A DNA stretch of 64,000 bases from Erigeron canadensis. Its lineage: Eukaryota; Streptophyta; Magnoliopsida; Asterales; Asteraceae. The stretch's first letter is position 1, and each line of letters starts with the position of its first letter. The notes below the pieces were generated by a model. It was not told where the DNA came from and searched no databases. It was given only the letters and a program-made list of their open reading frames with translations. Made by a program: the position numbers and the translations under genes. The stretch is from contig NC_057763.1 in assembly GCF_010389155.1 (NCBI RefSeq), positions 45,738,645 to 45,802,644 of the forward strand. The letters are read 5' to 3'. Below are positions 23,026-35,842 of this stretch, piece by piece.

Positions 23026-23722
23026 AGGGGTGCTTGGTTAGATGTATTTGGAGGTAAGGAATGATAATGATAATAAAAGACTATGCTTGTTTGAAAAAAA
23101 AGAGGTTAATCAATACAAAAAGTAGGTAATAAGTCATTATAGAGTAATTTAAAGATAATCAAAATCCATTACCCAGTTTTTAATTTCTCTCCACTAACCA
23201 CCTCCTAATTTTTTCTCTTCACTCACCTCTTACGTATCAACAACAACTTCCTTTATTCACATAACATAATTGTTATTGTTAATCTTATTAATCAATTTTT
23301 GACATTATTATTTATATTAAATTAATATATCTATTAAGTTAAAAAAAAAAAAAAGAATGTCTAGATCGTAGCACTCATCACGTAACTATTATTTTTTTTA
23401 TTATTTTGTTTTGCAAAAAGTATATATCAAATTATTATTATTTTTATGTATATAAATATTAATTTTCTTACTTATTCTTATATATAAAATATGTATATGT
23501 ATATATATACATAAATATTTACTAATATTATATTATTATATTATTTTTTATATTGTATTATATAAAAAAAATACACATTGTATATAACTTATAAATACAT
23601 ACAACTTAATATATAATATTACTAACTAAGCAACATCAATATAATGTAATACTTGGATTGCATTACTTAGTATTCCCATTATGTTTTCTATTTTCATTAC
23701 CCTATTTAAACCAAGCACCCCT
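23026..23722. mobile_element. TIR element of 697 bp, superfamily unclear
   Basis: Perfect 14-bp inverted termini, AGGGGTGCTTGGTT at 23026-23039 and its complement at 23709-23722, bound a very AT-rich body without coding capacity. Flanks TTA (left, if the element starts at GGGG) and TAG do not give a clean duplication, so the superfamily is left open. Confidence 0.65.
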
Positions 23723-24625
23723 AGTAACTAAATCAACTATTGGGAATGGATTAACATATGAAGTCAGCGTAAAATTCAAATGTAATTATACACTTTTCAT
23801 AAAATTCAAATGTAAGCTTTTTATATGAACCCTAAATATGCATTTAACATTTTTCTTAAAAAAAATGCTTACTATAGATGATATCATTAAATCATTAATA
23901 GCCCTTAACATACATCAAAATTTGTTTGTATATATATTAAAAACCACTCTTTAAATTTTTACATGATAATATATAAAAAAAAATAGACTAAAATAACTTA
24001 TACTAGCCTATAAGGCTATCATTAACATAACAGCTAATCATATCTTTCACGTACATAGAGATAACAATGTATAGGAAAATGAGTTTCATTTAACGTGCAT
24101 AAAAAATTTATACATTTATATATCAAAACTAACTGCGTGAATTTTATGAAAACTATTAACTATTTAATGCACTCTAACAAAATCTCTTAGGCTTCTTTTA
24201 ACAAAACTCCAATTAATATATAAACTCTGTGACCTAAAACCATGTAAAACAAGTTTTTTTTTAATCATTAATAAAGTATGCGTGATTTAAACTTTTCAAT
24301 ATATTGGTTCCATGAGATTGTTTTCTTGACTGCAAATTCAATTCCTAAATACTAAAATATTAATATTCAATTAAATGAAGTGTAAATCTAAAATTAGTTG
24401 ACCAAACCAAACATAAAACGGGTAAACCAACCAACCAACATCTTTATGTTTCATCTATACATTTAATTTAGGCAAAACGCAAAGACCATAAAGCTAGTCT
24501 GTTTTATAAATAGCATCAAAATCCATATTTATGCAAAAAGATTATTGAAAGATTCCACGATGTCAAAGAAAAAAGAAAAAGATATAAACAAAAAAATAAA
24601 ATTAATAATGACTACTTTTTTATAA

Positions 24626-25723
24626 TTAAAACGACCCATTACTCCACTGCATAATTTCATCTTGTAAATCATTCAAAATAGCAACAACTTGACCAATCAA
24701 AGGCCTATTCTTCCTAGAGTTGCCAACACAAGCACTAGCCACTTTAGCCAATCTAACAAGAGGCTTAATATCACTTGGCACAACTAATCTTGGATCCAAA
24801 ACTTCATCCATTCTCATCTCTTTAATTAATGGCAAACTCCACTTTACAATCAACCCTCCTTCACTTCTCCTACCACTCAACAACTCTAACAAAACAACCC
24901 CTAAACCATACACATCACTTTCCTTAGAAGCACCTTTTGGTTCAATATTCCAATATTCTTGATCAACATACCCCACAAGCCCATCTAATTTCTCATTAGG
25001 TGCTAAAAATGATAGACCATAGTCACAAACCTTGGCACTAAACTTGACATCTATTAATATATTTGATGGTTTGACACAACCATGCAGTATAGATGGCGCC
25101 ATCATTTCATGCAAGTATTCCAACCCACGAGCCACACCCGCCGCGACCCTTAACCGTCGGCTCCAATCCAAAAGCGACGCACCGTCGTGGTTTTGATGTA
25201 GGTAAAATTCAAGACTCATCATTCCCATAAACTCCATTACCACAATTCGCTCTCCGGGGCCTTCAGAGAACCCTAATATGGATAACACATTAGGATGATT
25301 AGCTAGAGACAACCATTTTAATATGGAAGAAAAACTTATTAAACCTGACCCTAAACCAGAGTTTCTTAGAACCAAACGAGAATGGATTCTTTTGACTGCC
25401 ACCAATTCACCTCCAGCTAACACGGCCGCGTAAACAGTCCCTAACCGGCCTTTTCCAATGATTCGTCTTTCGTTAAATCCATCGGTGGCAACATCGATAT
25501 CTACCAACGAGTAGGGTGATGCACAAAGCTTTGTAGAAGCAGGGCTTTCTTGATCGGATTTTTGATCGTAAAACATCTCATTAGAATTTGACTTCTTCTT
25601 GCTGTTGTTCTTCCATACAATGATTACAACTAATAAGATAACAAACAGAATGACAGTTAATGAAAGAAAGGCTAGAACAAGGTGGTACGCAATTCGTTCA
25701 CCATGGCTCATGTTAAAGCCCAA
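24626..25723 (-). CDS. Membrane-anchored receptor-like kinase, predicted pseudokinase
   Basis: A 365-residue intronless frame. A 12-residue N-terminus leads into one transmembrane helix (about residues 13-37), so there is no ectodomain. A basic, Ser-rich juxtamembrane stretch precedes the kinase domain (about 80-355). The Gly loop GKGRLG and the ATP-site Lys of VAVK (K111) are present. The catalytic HRD is H-G-C (214-216), losing the proton-acceptor Asp; DFG reads D-Y-G (234-236); and the alpha-C Glu is not obvious. The activation loop and GLGVVLLELLSG helix F region are retained. It may therefore signal by binding or scaffolding rather than catalysis, which is inference. I recognise the RLK/Pelle fold but cannot name an orthologue with confidence. 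Confidence 0.88.
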   Translation of the reverse strand: MGFNMSHGERIAYHLVLAFLSLTVILFVILLVVIIVWKNNSKKKSNSNEMFYDQKSDQESPASTKLCASPYSLVDIDVATDGFNERRIIGKGRLGTVYAAVLAGGELVAVKRIHSRLVLRNSGLGSGLISFSSILKWLSLANHPNVLSILGFSEGPGERIVVMEFMGMMSLEFYLHQNHDGASLLDWSRRLRVAAGVARGLEYLHEMMAPSILHGCVKPSNILIDVKFSAKVCDYGLSFLAPNEKLDGLVGYVDQEYWNIEPKGASKESDVYGLGVVLLELLSGRRSEGGLIVKWSLPLIKEMRMDEVLDPRLVVPSDIKPLVRLAKVASACVGNSRKNRPLIGQVVAILNDLQDEIMQWSNGSF

Positions 25724-27380
25724 ATTGGCCCAAAAGTTTTTTCTGATCGAATTCTTTTCGCTTGATAAAGAGTGAGTTTGTACGTTTAATTTGTTGGCCT
25801 ATTCTTTCTTGTGGTTTAATGAAGAGAAATTAATACAAGAGATTTTGATGAAGAAAAGTCAAGCCGACTAATTGAGAAAGAAGATGTTAGATAGGAAGTT
25901 CAAATGAGTTGTGTGTGTGCATATATATATTGAGACAAAGACAGAGCCTTGACTTGGAATGTGAACACTTGGAATTTTTATATGATTAAGTTACAAGTAA
26001 TCAATATATAGGAATTATAACATAATCTAGGCAGTCAATCAATATACATCTTAAATCTACTACTATTGGTCAAACTCATTTTGTACCAAGATTTCTTATA
26101 TGTGAATTGTATATATATATATATTCATCATAGTACGTTATAATATATAGTTGTATAGATAAAAATTGTTATCAATATCGAATGTGATATCTGTCTTTTC
26201 TTGTTCATTAACACTTTCAATTTAAATCGTATAGGTAATTTAACATGCTTTTCTAGTTTAGACTTTTAGCCAAAGATTAAGTCTGTAGAATTTAATCCCT
26301 TATATATATATATATATATATATCCTTGGTATTAACTCAACTGATAGTTTCAGATAACTCATTTGGATATAACATTAATTAATGTACGTGTGGTTAGTTT
26401 TTCGACTATAAAATAAAACCGATTAAATAAACAATTTTAATGTACGTGGTTTGTTTTTTAACTATAGTTTCAACTTTAAACTAAAGCTCTTTCAAGCCTC
26501 TAGATGATAATGATATTGATCAATAATAATAAGTGAAAGAAATCTTTATTGGAATAGTCAGGACTTAAAAATTAAGCTAGGTACATTACAAAGAAGAATA
26601 ATGAAAGTAATCTTTTCATATTTCTGTTATGATTTGAATAAGACTAGTTCGTCAAATTCCCGAATGATATAAACATAATCGAATTTGTATAAGATGTTCG
26701 ATCAAAAGTCCAAGCAAACATAAAAGACCATTATTAATTTCTCGGTCGCATGTAGAAGTAGCAAGTGACAACTAATAACAATTGGTGCTTTTAAATACTA
26801 CATTGGTGTAGCCGTGTCGGCACAGCTGACTTCATAAAACCCATAACTTTGATTACATATAGGCTATAGCCCAATACTCTGAAGTCATTAGAATTTAGGG
26901 AGTCCTGAGTAGAGGTAAGTTGGCCCATTATATGTGAGTCCAACTCACCTTATTCATTTATCTTATCTTTGATCCAATAACATGTTGGAGTATATCTAAA
27001 TATCTAATTATCTTTCGACTATTTTTATGTATGGAACTAGGGGCGTACAGTTACACTATATTGTTTGTGTAAATGAAAGAAAATGGGAGAGGATTCTTAA
27101 TCACCTTAAAAATGATTAAAAAAAAAAAAAGTTTTGATGTAAAAAGAACTACACTTTTTCACTTTATCCTCTTCATATTTTTCTTTTTCACACTTAAAAA
27201 AATATTAAGAATTAATTTTATCCTTTTCACTATTTTCCTTTCCACATTTAAAAAAATCAAAAAAATGAATTTTATGTTTCGCTCTTCTTTTTTTTCCACC
27301 ATTAAGTAAAAACAACAATACAACGATAGTGAAATTGTTGGCGGACACTTTGTTTATGTAGCAAAACTTTGATTATTATT
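25724..27380. other. RLK promoter side and intergenic DNA
   Basis: The first 200 bases upstream of the RLK on the minus strand probably hold its leader. The rest is AT-rich with TA microsatellites (about 26110-26125 and 26300-26322). No gene is seen; Lys/Phe-rich short frames near 27070-27300 are low-complexity. Confidence 0.35.
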
Positions 27381-27389
27381 AGTTAAATA

Positions 27390-27635
27390 AATATGGTAAC
27401 CACTGGGTTAAACCCCAGTGGCCAGAGATGTTTCACTAAACCTGTTATGCGGGGTCCCGGGAGAGTTTACTCTAAGGTCTCGAGTTCGAACTTTGGTAGG
27501 TCCTCCTCGACGGGACCCTTTCGTTGTGGTATTGTGAGAAAGGCTATTTAAGATCCGCTTAGTGCGAGACCCTTTCGTTGTGCGATTAGCACACATCATA
27601 CACGTCTGAGGTAAAATTCACTTATAAAAAAAAAA
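27390..27635 (+). mobile_element. SINE with target duplication
   Basis: A box B-like CGAGTTCGAACTTTGG at about 27480 and a GTGGCCAGAGATG head are followed by a body containing GACCCTTTCGTTGTG twice. The element ends in a run of As. It is flanked by AGTTAAATA at 27381-27389 and 27636-27644. These features define a polymerase III-derived retroposon on the plus strand. Confidence 0.78.
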
Positions 27636-27821
27636 AGTTAAATATAATTAGATTTAGGGCACTAATTTTTTTTCATTAGACATACCAAAAATAAAAGTAA
27701 TCATGTAACAATCATTATGTTCTATTATCTTTCTTTTATTTTTCATACTACTAATACAGTAATCATGATTAATTTTTTTCTTTTCCCTATTTAGTTTTAT
27801 ATTTATATTTATACTTATATA

Positions 27822-28127
27822 TCTTTATATTACTATATATAAAGCAAACTACTCCTTTACCTTTAAGTAATTAAGACTTTGAAATGACCATCATTTTTCC
27901 TTATTCACTAATTTAAGCATCTTCACTTATATATCTATAATACTCTTAATAAAATAACTTACAACATAGATCATTCAATCCTTAAATAACCATATTGACA
28001 TCTCTTACATCAATTAATTTACAGCCACTGCCACGCCACCACCATTGTCACTGCCGCCACCACTACCGTCATCGTCACTCCGTCGTCGCTACCACCATCT
28101 CCATTGCATCGCGCGGGTATCCATCTA
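27822..28127 (+). mobile_element. Helitron-like small element
   Basis: Begins TCTTTATATTACTATATATA and ends with a GCC/CCACC-rich stretch followed by GCATCGCGCGGGTATCCATCTA. The CATTGCGCGGGTA-like end recurs in at least six other copies in this window in both orientations. The final CTAT deviates from CTRR, so the end is slightly uncertain. Confidence 0.6.
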
Positions 28128-28805
28128 TATAATTAAAATAAGAGCAATACTCTTCCATCATATGACCCATTATATGTTTTCTTCTTACGTTTTTTATAAG
28201 GTTTTTGTTATTCTATTTCATAAATTATTTTATATGTAGTTTTTAAAATTAAAAATAAATAAATATTGTAATCAGTGATCGCCTTCTTTTCATAAAATTG
28301 ATATTGATATTGATAGTTATAGCAATTTACCAGATAGCCAGACGGGATGGATTGGGTCACTGGGCTGACAATCGAGCATTACTTTACCCTACTTGACTTG
28401 GGCACCACTCAGAATTCCTGACGACAAATTTAACGTTACTGGCAACTACATTTTGCAATTAAAGCAATTCCATTCCATCCCATTACTACGGTGATTTTGT
28501 ATTTTGAATATATTTATTCTATCTGACAAGGAAAATGATTAATCCTTATAAACTATTAGCTTAAAAATCTTTAAACGATTGAATGCGGATATGTGAAAAA
28601 TTAAGAGGCAATATCTAGAAAAAAAAATAGTGTATAACACAAGTCATTGTTAATTTTAAGAGTTTTTTTAGGCTAATTTTTTAAAGGATTTACCATTTTC
28701 CGTCTAACAATTACCACCCGAGTTAATTGGGTATTCATATATTTTGAATATACAAACATGAATGACTGGATTTCGGTATCATCTAGGGTTTCTAATCATT
28801 GTGTT

Positions 28806-28880
28806 TTTATTAAAGGTGAATTTTGCTTTAAACTTCGTATCGTGATTCGACAGCGTGAGGTCTAGTATACGTTGAAAGGT
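28806..28880 (-). mobile_element. Truncated SINE fragment with long target duplication
   Basis: GTGAATTTTGCTTTAAACTT and GTGATTCGACAG match the 3' part of the SINE at 19894-20223. The copy is bracketed by TTTCTAATCATTGT and TTTCTAGTCATTGT, a 14-bp duplication with one mismatch. Both duplications lie close to the fragment, so it probably inserted in this short form. Confidence 0.6.
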
Positions 28881-29580
28881 GAATTTCTAGTCATTGTTAA
28901 CAATATTTTATTTATTTAAAAAAATTTCATTAAACATGTGAATTGTTCTTAATCACATGATTGTGTTACTTTGATGTTCTCATTTTAAGAGTTATATCTA
29001 ATAGAATGAAAAATGATTTAATTTGTCTTAAAGATATACTTAAAAAATTGCCTAACAATAATGATCATACTTTTATGCACATCTATTTAACATCTTTATC
29101 ATTACTTAACTTAAAGATTTTTTTCAGAATGATTATCACTAATTAGAGACGTTGAAATACAATCAATATGGTAACAAGAATCATGTTTGTACCCATAATG
29201 TGAATAAAATAATTAAATTTACATTATAAAAATTAAGGAATGAGTTTTTATACGAAAAAGTATAAGTTTCTAATTCAAGTTATTAATAAATTAGAAAATT
29301 CTTTACATTTCATTTTAGGTGTGTGCTAGAGTGTATAAAATGTTTGTTTTTTATCATGAAATTTTGGAGTATAATCTTTTTAGATAAGGTTTTCTTTTAT
29401 CAAAATATTTAAAAAGATTTAACTTTTAATTTAACTCAAATGTGATAGCTTTAGATGTTTTTTAACGTTTTTATAACAACTTTCAAAATGGTACATAACA
29501 AGATTACATGGACTAAACTAACATTTTTTAATTAACTTGGAAAAGATAGCATGAGTTCATGATATAAAGATGGTTGATTA

Positions 29581-30343
29581 TAAAGGTGACAAAACAGGTC
29601 ACACGAAACATGTTAAGACACGAACCTAATAAACGTATACACAAACACGACCTGTTTAGAATTCGTGTCATTTTTATTGGACACAGACACGACACGAAAC
29701 TTAACATGTGCACATGTTAAGGACCTGTTAAGAACCTGTTAACACTATTTTGATAGTTCAATAAAAAAGGGGTAAAAATTAAGAATATGCTAAGAACATG
29801 TTTATACAGTAACACAAATTTGATAACATAAAAAGATTGTGTGTCGTAATATTATTGTGTTAATACAAATTAATTGCAATAAAAGAATGAGAAATGCTAA
29901 ATACAGTCCTAAAGGTTGTTTTTAACGTGCATAAAACAACTTGTATCTTGCATATTAAAAGCCTACCCCTGATTTTTATGGTAAATGTACAAATAATTTA
30001 TGCATCTTAAAGGCCTGTATTTAAAAAAACCCCTAAAAGAATATACTGAAATCTCTTTTTTGACTGAGCAAATTGATATAAACAAAATAAGAATTCATTA
30101 ATTGTCTTAGAATTGAAATTAGAACTGAAAGAAAGGTTACATGTCAATTTCTTGTGTATAGTCGTTGTTCTTGAAGAAAGGGGTGTCGATTGGAGATGAG
30201 ATTCCGAGATGGGGTCATGGGGGCTGGAGATGAAGATGCTCTTTCAGAGGAAGAAAAGAGTCAGAGGGATAATAATGGAAGGTAGGCGCGTTAGATTAGA
30301 GGGAGTGGATAAAATAGATTAGGGTTTTTACTAAAATAGTAAT

Positions 30344-30374
<31 letters not shown>

Positions 30375-31022
30375 TGAAAAGTTATTTTAAGAATTTTTTT
30401 TTTTGAGACCCTTTGAGAACTTTTCAAATAAAGCACAACCGATGATTATTCTTTACATGAAAATTGTTTTTTGATTGATTTTTGAATAACTTATGTGTGA
30501 TTTTAAAGTTTATAATTCTGTAGAGACATGGATTATCATTCGTTATACAATTATGTGGAGATTTAGATTCTTGATTACATGTGCATGAATATTGCTATGA
30601 TTACATGTGATCAACTTGTATACATGTGATCATACCAATATTCGTGCACATGTGATCAAAAATCAAAATCTCCACATAATTGTATACGGATGATAATTTA
30701 TGTTTCACACAGTTATAAACTTTAAAATTACACATAAGTTATTCAGAAAACAATTAAAAACCATTTTTATGTAAAGAACATTTATCGGTTGGGTTTGATT
30801 TGAAAAGTTCTCAAAGGTTCTCGCAAAAAAAAGGGTTCTCAAAATAACTTTACCATATATATATATATATATACACATGTATCACTTAACAGGTATTTAA
30901 CAAGTCCTAACAGGTTCGGACCTGTTAGGACACGAAACATGTTAAACCCAAACACAAAACTTGTTAAGACCAGGTCGTGTCGTGTCGTGTTAACAGGTTT
31001 CGTGTCAAAATTGCCAGCTTTA
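29581..31022. mobile_element. Non-autonomous hAT element, 1442 bp, with nested foldback
   Basis: The ends read TAAAGGTGAC (left) and TAAAGCTGGC (right, inverted). A perfect 8-bp duplication, GTTGATTA, lies at 29573-29580 and 31023-31030. Subterminal regions are packed with ACACGA, CGAAAC and TGTTAA repeats (for example GTCGTGTCGTGTCGTG at about 30974), usual for hAT transposase-binding zones. No transposase frame survives. The interior carries a foldback element (30375-30854) and GC-richer unidentified DNA at about 30180-30310. Confidence 0.85.
30375..30854. mobile_element. Foldback element in a TA microsatellite, nested in the hAT element
   Basis: Two arms about 210 bases long face each other: AAAGTTATTTT, CTTTGAGAACTTTTCAAAT and CACATAATTGTATA-type blocks recur inverted. 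The spacer holds GATTACATGTGATCA-like palindromes. Both sides are TA repeats (30341-30374 and 30855-30872). An ATTATGTGGAGATTT block in the left arm has its complement in the right arm. Confidence 0.75.
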
Positions 31023-31030
31023 GTTGATTA

Positions 31031-32247
31031 GTTGCAAATTGCCAGAAAGTTATTGCGGATTCACGACATATCATAGAGCTTGTTTCATGCTCTTTTTTGG
31101 GCACTTCCAATTCGTTGTGGGATATAATACAGGTTTCGATGATTTTTTCTTGGTCCCGCTTAGGCTTTTTTCCATCAATTTTAGTTCTTTCGTAGTTAAG
31201 ATTCGAACAAAAGAATGTTCTTAATGTGTAATTTTTTTCTTATATATTTCTTTGTGCTTGTACATACGTAACGACATAGCAATTTGCTAATAGTTTGTTG
31301 TTAATATGCAAGTCATTTGTGTGTCTTTCAAAGAAAAAAAATGACTAAACAACATGCATGTGCCTAACAATTCAATATGATAGAGTTGAATTTTTCTTCT
31401 CTCCTTGTTTCTATCATCAATCTTTTCAGTCATCATTTCTTTAAGCATCTCATTTAATTTTACCAACAAGATTGGCATTTATGTCTAGAACTCTAGATAT
31501 CTCTTTGAATTTACACATTTATTTCAGGATTATATAATATATAGAATATTTGACATTCAATTCTAAAGATAAGATGGTTAGAAACTGCATGCTATTCTCA
31601 AAATTAAATAGTTGTCAGTGCCTTGTATAGACGAGAACTGGGAAGCTATGTACATATATACTGGGTTCATGTATGTGAATTCGAAGTATGAAGTGATTTC
31701 AAAAACTTCAATTTGAGTACAAAGAACATTTTCTTATTTTCACCATTTATTATTACTAAATCTTAATTAATACTCGTAACTGGCAATCCATACCGATTGT
31801 CCGATTATAAATTTAAGAAAATAAAATCCAAAATCTAACCCATTTTTACATTGTGTGAAAAACTACCAAACGTGTTCTAAATATCAAAAATAATAGTGAC
31901 TTCTAAGTTTCAAACAATATAATACAGATAGGCCTAACACTTGTATATATTTCCTAATTTGAAAGATCATTACATAATCCAACCTTCTTTTATAAACCAA
32001 AACTCATATCCCAACCTTCACACCCCACACCAATAAGTAAGAAGGTTCATTCCGCTTTCAGCCTTTTCATCGATCACATTTTACAACTCGGGTCAATACA
32101 TTCACAAACCGATGATCTAGCAAAAGGAGACTTTACCCTCTCCATTTGTTTCGACATTTTGCAACGAAAAACATGTCTACTAAGCTAATGACACGATGCA
32201 CCGGGCCATACAACTCATCAAGAAACCGTCACTTTAGCCATGATATT
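31031..32247. other. DNA downstream of HSL1, no gene seen
   Basis: AT-rich sequence between the hAT element and the HSL1 stop. The last 200-300 bases before 32248 probably form the HSL1 3' UTR. No other feature is supported. Confidence 0.35.
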
Positions 32248-35200
32248 TCACGCGACACTACCCTGATCCGATACATCATCATAGTAGTAAGGCGTTAGTT
32301 TCCCGTCTTTTGATGCAAACCTCATGGGATTTACTGATCCAATCTCTTGCAACATCTTCACGATTCTTCTCATTGATGGTCGGTTGATAGGAAGGGGGCT
32401 TGTGCATAAGAGCCCAACATTGAGAACCTTACATATTTCTTCCTTGAAACACATATCTAGCTTTGGGTCGAGCACCGCATCTAGACCTTTTTGGTCCAGT
32501 GTGGTGCACACCCATTTGACCAGATCCTTTTCTCCGAACTCAGGGTCAACTGGAAGTTTCCCCGTCACAAGTTCAAGTATTACAACACCAAAACTGTAGA
32601 TATCGCTCTTCTCATTCACCCTTAATGTATATGCATATTCTGGAAAAAAAACATAAACATCATTTGGTTAGTTATCAGAAAGACTGAAAGACAATTTTCA
32701 CCAACAAAAGTAAACGATGCAAGCACTAAATTAGCTAATTTTCAGGGCAAAAATACTGGAAATGGGTCAAACCTGGAGCGATGTAACCACACGAACCAGC
32801 AATGACAGACATCGATCTACCACCTTTCTCATTACCGTCCACAACCTTAGCAACACCAAAATCTGCCACTCGAGCACCATAATCACCATCCAATAAAATG
32901 TTATTTGATTTAACATCTCTATGAACAATTGCCGGAACACAATCATGGTGCAAATAGGCCAACCCCTCAGCTGCATCCACCGCGATCTTATACCTGATGG
33001 GCCAATCAAGTAACCCACTTTTACTACTATGTAGTAAATCTCCCAAACTACCATTAGGCATATACTCGTAAACCAAAAGTTTACACACTTTTGTAGAGCA
33101 ACAACACCAAAGCCGGACAATGTTCTTGTGACGGATCTTGCCTAACGTCTCCACCTCAGCCTCGAACCCATTATCAAGAACAGAGCCCGAGCCTGACCTG
33201 TTCTCAATATCTTCATCATCACCCTTTTTTGAACTTGTCCATAGCTTTTTAACAGCCACAGCGTCACCATTGCTCAATACAACTTTATAAACTTTTCCCG
33301 ACGCACCACTTCCAATCACATTATCCTCATCGAGAGCACCCAAGATTTCGTATTCGCTAAAACTCAACTTGTGGAAGGACATCAATGTCCATTTTGATTT
33401 GTCAATGCTTTCATTTGATTTCTTGACATTCTTGTACCGAAAGTAGAACCATCCAACACCAATAATCAGAATGACGCCGGAAAGAACAAAGATTGCTCGG
33501 AGCAACCAAATGTAACCTATATTCTTCGTGACGTTTTTGCCATCGCATAAACCCTCAATGTCTCCACAAAGGCCCGGATTACCCAAAAAACTTGAAATGT
33601 AAACCTTCTTAGCATAAACCGGTGGGATATCTCCGGTAAGGGTATTACTCGACATATTGAGCTGATTGAGTCTCAAATTCTGTAACCCTAACGGGATTTT
33701 GCCCGAAAACTTATTTCCTGACAGATCAAGATAGTTTAAAACCGATAACTCCCCAATCTTGTCAGGAATGTTGCCCGAAAACTGGTTATTAGCTAAATTA
33801 AGTTCATTTAGCTTCTTCAATGAATCGATTCCACTCGGGATCCCACCAGATAATCCATTATTATGAAGATCAAGTTTAGTTAATTGCTCAAGTTTAACAA
33901 TGCTAGAAGGCAAAGACCCCCAAAACCAATTATTACTACCCGAAAACTCCATCAAACTATCCAAAAACCCAATCTCCTCTGGCAACTGACCCGAAAACTT
34001 ATTATTAGCAATATTCAAGGTAGATAATTTATCAGCTCCAGCAATCGTTTTTGCAATAACTCCGGATAAAGAATTCTCAACTAATTCGAGTAACGACACT
34101 TGAGGTAAACCCCAAAACCCTACCGGAACTTCGCCGGAAAGCTTATTATACCCTAAACGTACACGTTTTACGCTCAAACATTTACTAAAACTAGCCGGAA
34201 TATTACCGGAAAACGAGTTATGTATCATTAAAATCTCTTCTAACTTACCCTTTTCACATAAAGTCGCCGGAATTTCACCGGAGAAAAGATTGTTAGATAC
34301 ATCAAGCCATACTAAAGGTGAATTCTTCCCTAAATCTTTAGGCAAACTACCCGAAAACCGGTTTCCAAACAATCTTAGCTCATAAAGATTACTAGACGTC
34401 GAAATGGTATCAGGAAACTTACCTCCAAATTCATTTTCATAAAGATTCAAAGATTCAAGCTGCAAAGAACACAATTCTTGAGGGACTATTCCTGAAAACA
34501 AATTCATAGATATATCTAACAGCCTTAAAGCGGTCATCTTTGACCATCCCACCACAGGTAACTCACCGGTCAACGAGTTGTTATAGAGCTCAATCTGGAC
34601 TACATTTGTCAACTCGGTAACCCAACTCGGAAGAGACCCGGAAAGTTTGTTTATGGCTAAATCAAGATCAACGAGTTTAACGAGTTGACTCAGTGAGTCG
34701 GGAATCGGTCCTATTAAGTTGCACCCAGTAAGCCATAAAACTTCAAGATTTGTCAAGTTCCCAATCTCCGGCGGAATTTCGCCGGAGTCAAACGGGTTGT
34801 ATGATAAATTAAGTTGCTTTAAGGTTGAAATGTTACCCAGCTCCGCCGGAATCTTTCCGGAGAGAAGATTGTCAACCAAAGAAATCACTTCAAGCTTCTG
34901 AAACTTCCCAAAAGTTGTCGGAATGTCGCCGGAAAAATTGTTTCCGGTTAAATCAAGATATTTTAGCTCTGGAAGCTCAGACAAACTTTCTGGTAGTGTT
35001 CCGGTGAGTAAGTTTTGAGCAAGATTCAAATGAACAAGATTCCAGCAAGCTGACAGCTCGTCGGAAAGTGTGCCGTTAATGGAGTTGTTATACAAAGAAA
35101 TGAACTTTATTCCGGTTAACCGGCAAAGAACCGCTGGAAAAGGACCTGCGACATTGGCATTTGATAAATCAACAGAAACAACAAACCCGGTTTTATTTCG

Positions 35201-35395
35201 AGAGCAAGTAACACCGGTCCAGTTACAATGAGAATCATCTCCGGCGCCGACACCGGAAACCCAATCGGATAAAAACCCATCTGGGTCATCAAACCCAAGT
35301 TTCATTTTTTGTAAATGTTGTCTTTCTTGATACAAACAACGACCAAAAGGCATCAAAAACAAGAAAACCAAGAAACAACACAGAGAGTGTGACAT
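32248..35395 (-). CDS. HSL1: LRR receptor kinase HAESA-LIKE1 (HSL1), 2 exons
   Basis: Exons 35395-32773 and 32639-32248 (minus strand) join in phase across a 133-base intron, GTTTG donor and TTTCCAG acceptor, completing the Glu of APE. The product is 1004 residues; Arabidopsis HSL1 has 996. A signal peptide (about 1-20), an N-terminal cap with CNWTGVTC, roughly 20 leucine-rich repeats, a NPGLCGDIEGLC cap, one transmembrane helix (about 635-655) and a complete kinase domain are visible. Kinase motifs include GSGASGKV, VAVKKLW, HRDVKSNN, DFG and GSCGYIAPE. The C-terminus DGKLTPYY-DQGS matches HSL1. HAESA-family receptors bind IDA or CLE-like peptides with SERK co-receptors at the plasma membrane; this member's ligand is not determined here. 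The single intron at the APE position is the HAESA-family pattern. Confidence 0.96.
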
Positions 35396-35842
35396 TTTTA
35401 TTATTTTCTGAAGGTGGTTGGATTATTTGAAATGAATGATTTTAATTTCAAGAAAAATGGATTCAAAACAAATGGACACAATAAAAATGTGAAATAAGCA
35501 AAACCCACATCATGAAATTACTTCAACAATAAAGGGTGGGAATCAAAATTGAATCTTTATTAATTTTTCTTTCTTGCTTTGGTGATAATAAAAACAAGAA
35601 AGGTAGAGAAGTATATATATATATACAGATATATATATGAAAAATGGAGACAGGAGTGAGTGTGGGACTGTGTGGGTGTGAAAGACAGTGGTCCATTGGA
35701 GGTACAAATCACGAGGAGTGAGGAGTTAATTATGATTAGTTGGTGGCTAATTAGTTTTATACATTAAAGAAACGTTTAAAATATCAAATGGTGACTAATG
35801 ATAACTTGATTGATCGTTTACAAGACACGTTTATTCTAAATA
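35396..35842 (-). promoter_or_regulatory. HSL1 upstream region
   Basis: The upstream DNA on the minus strand holds TATATATA tracts at 35611-35638 that could serve as a TATA box some 215-240 bases before the start codon. No specific transcription-factor site is claimed. Confidence 0.4.

Noticed and set aside
27408..27599. 63-codon minus-strand frame
   Set aside because: It covers the antisense of a SINE with box B and target duplications.
32767..33120. 117-codon minus-strand frame
   Set aside because: It is an out-of-frame shadow of the HSL1 kinase domain.
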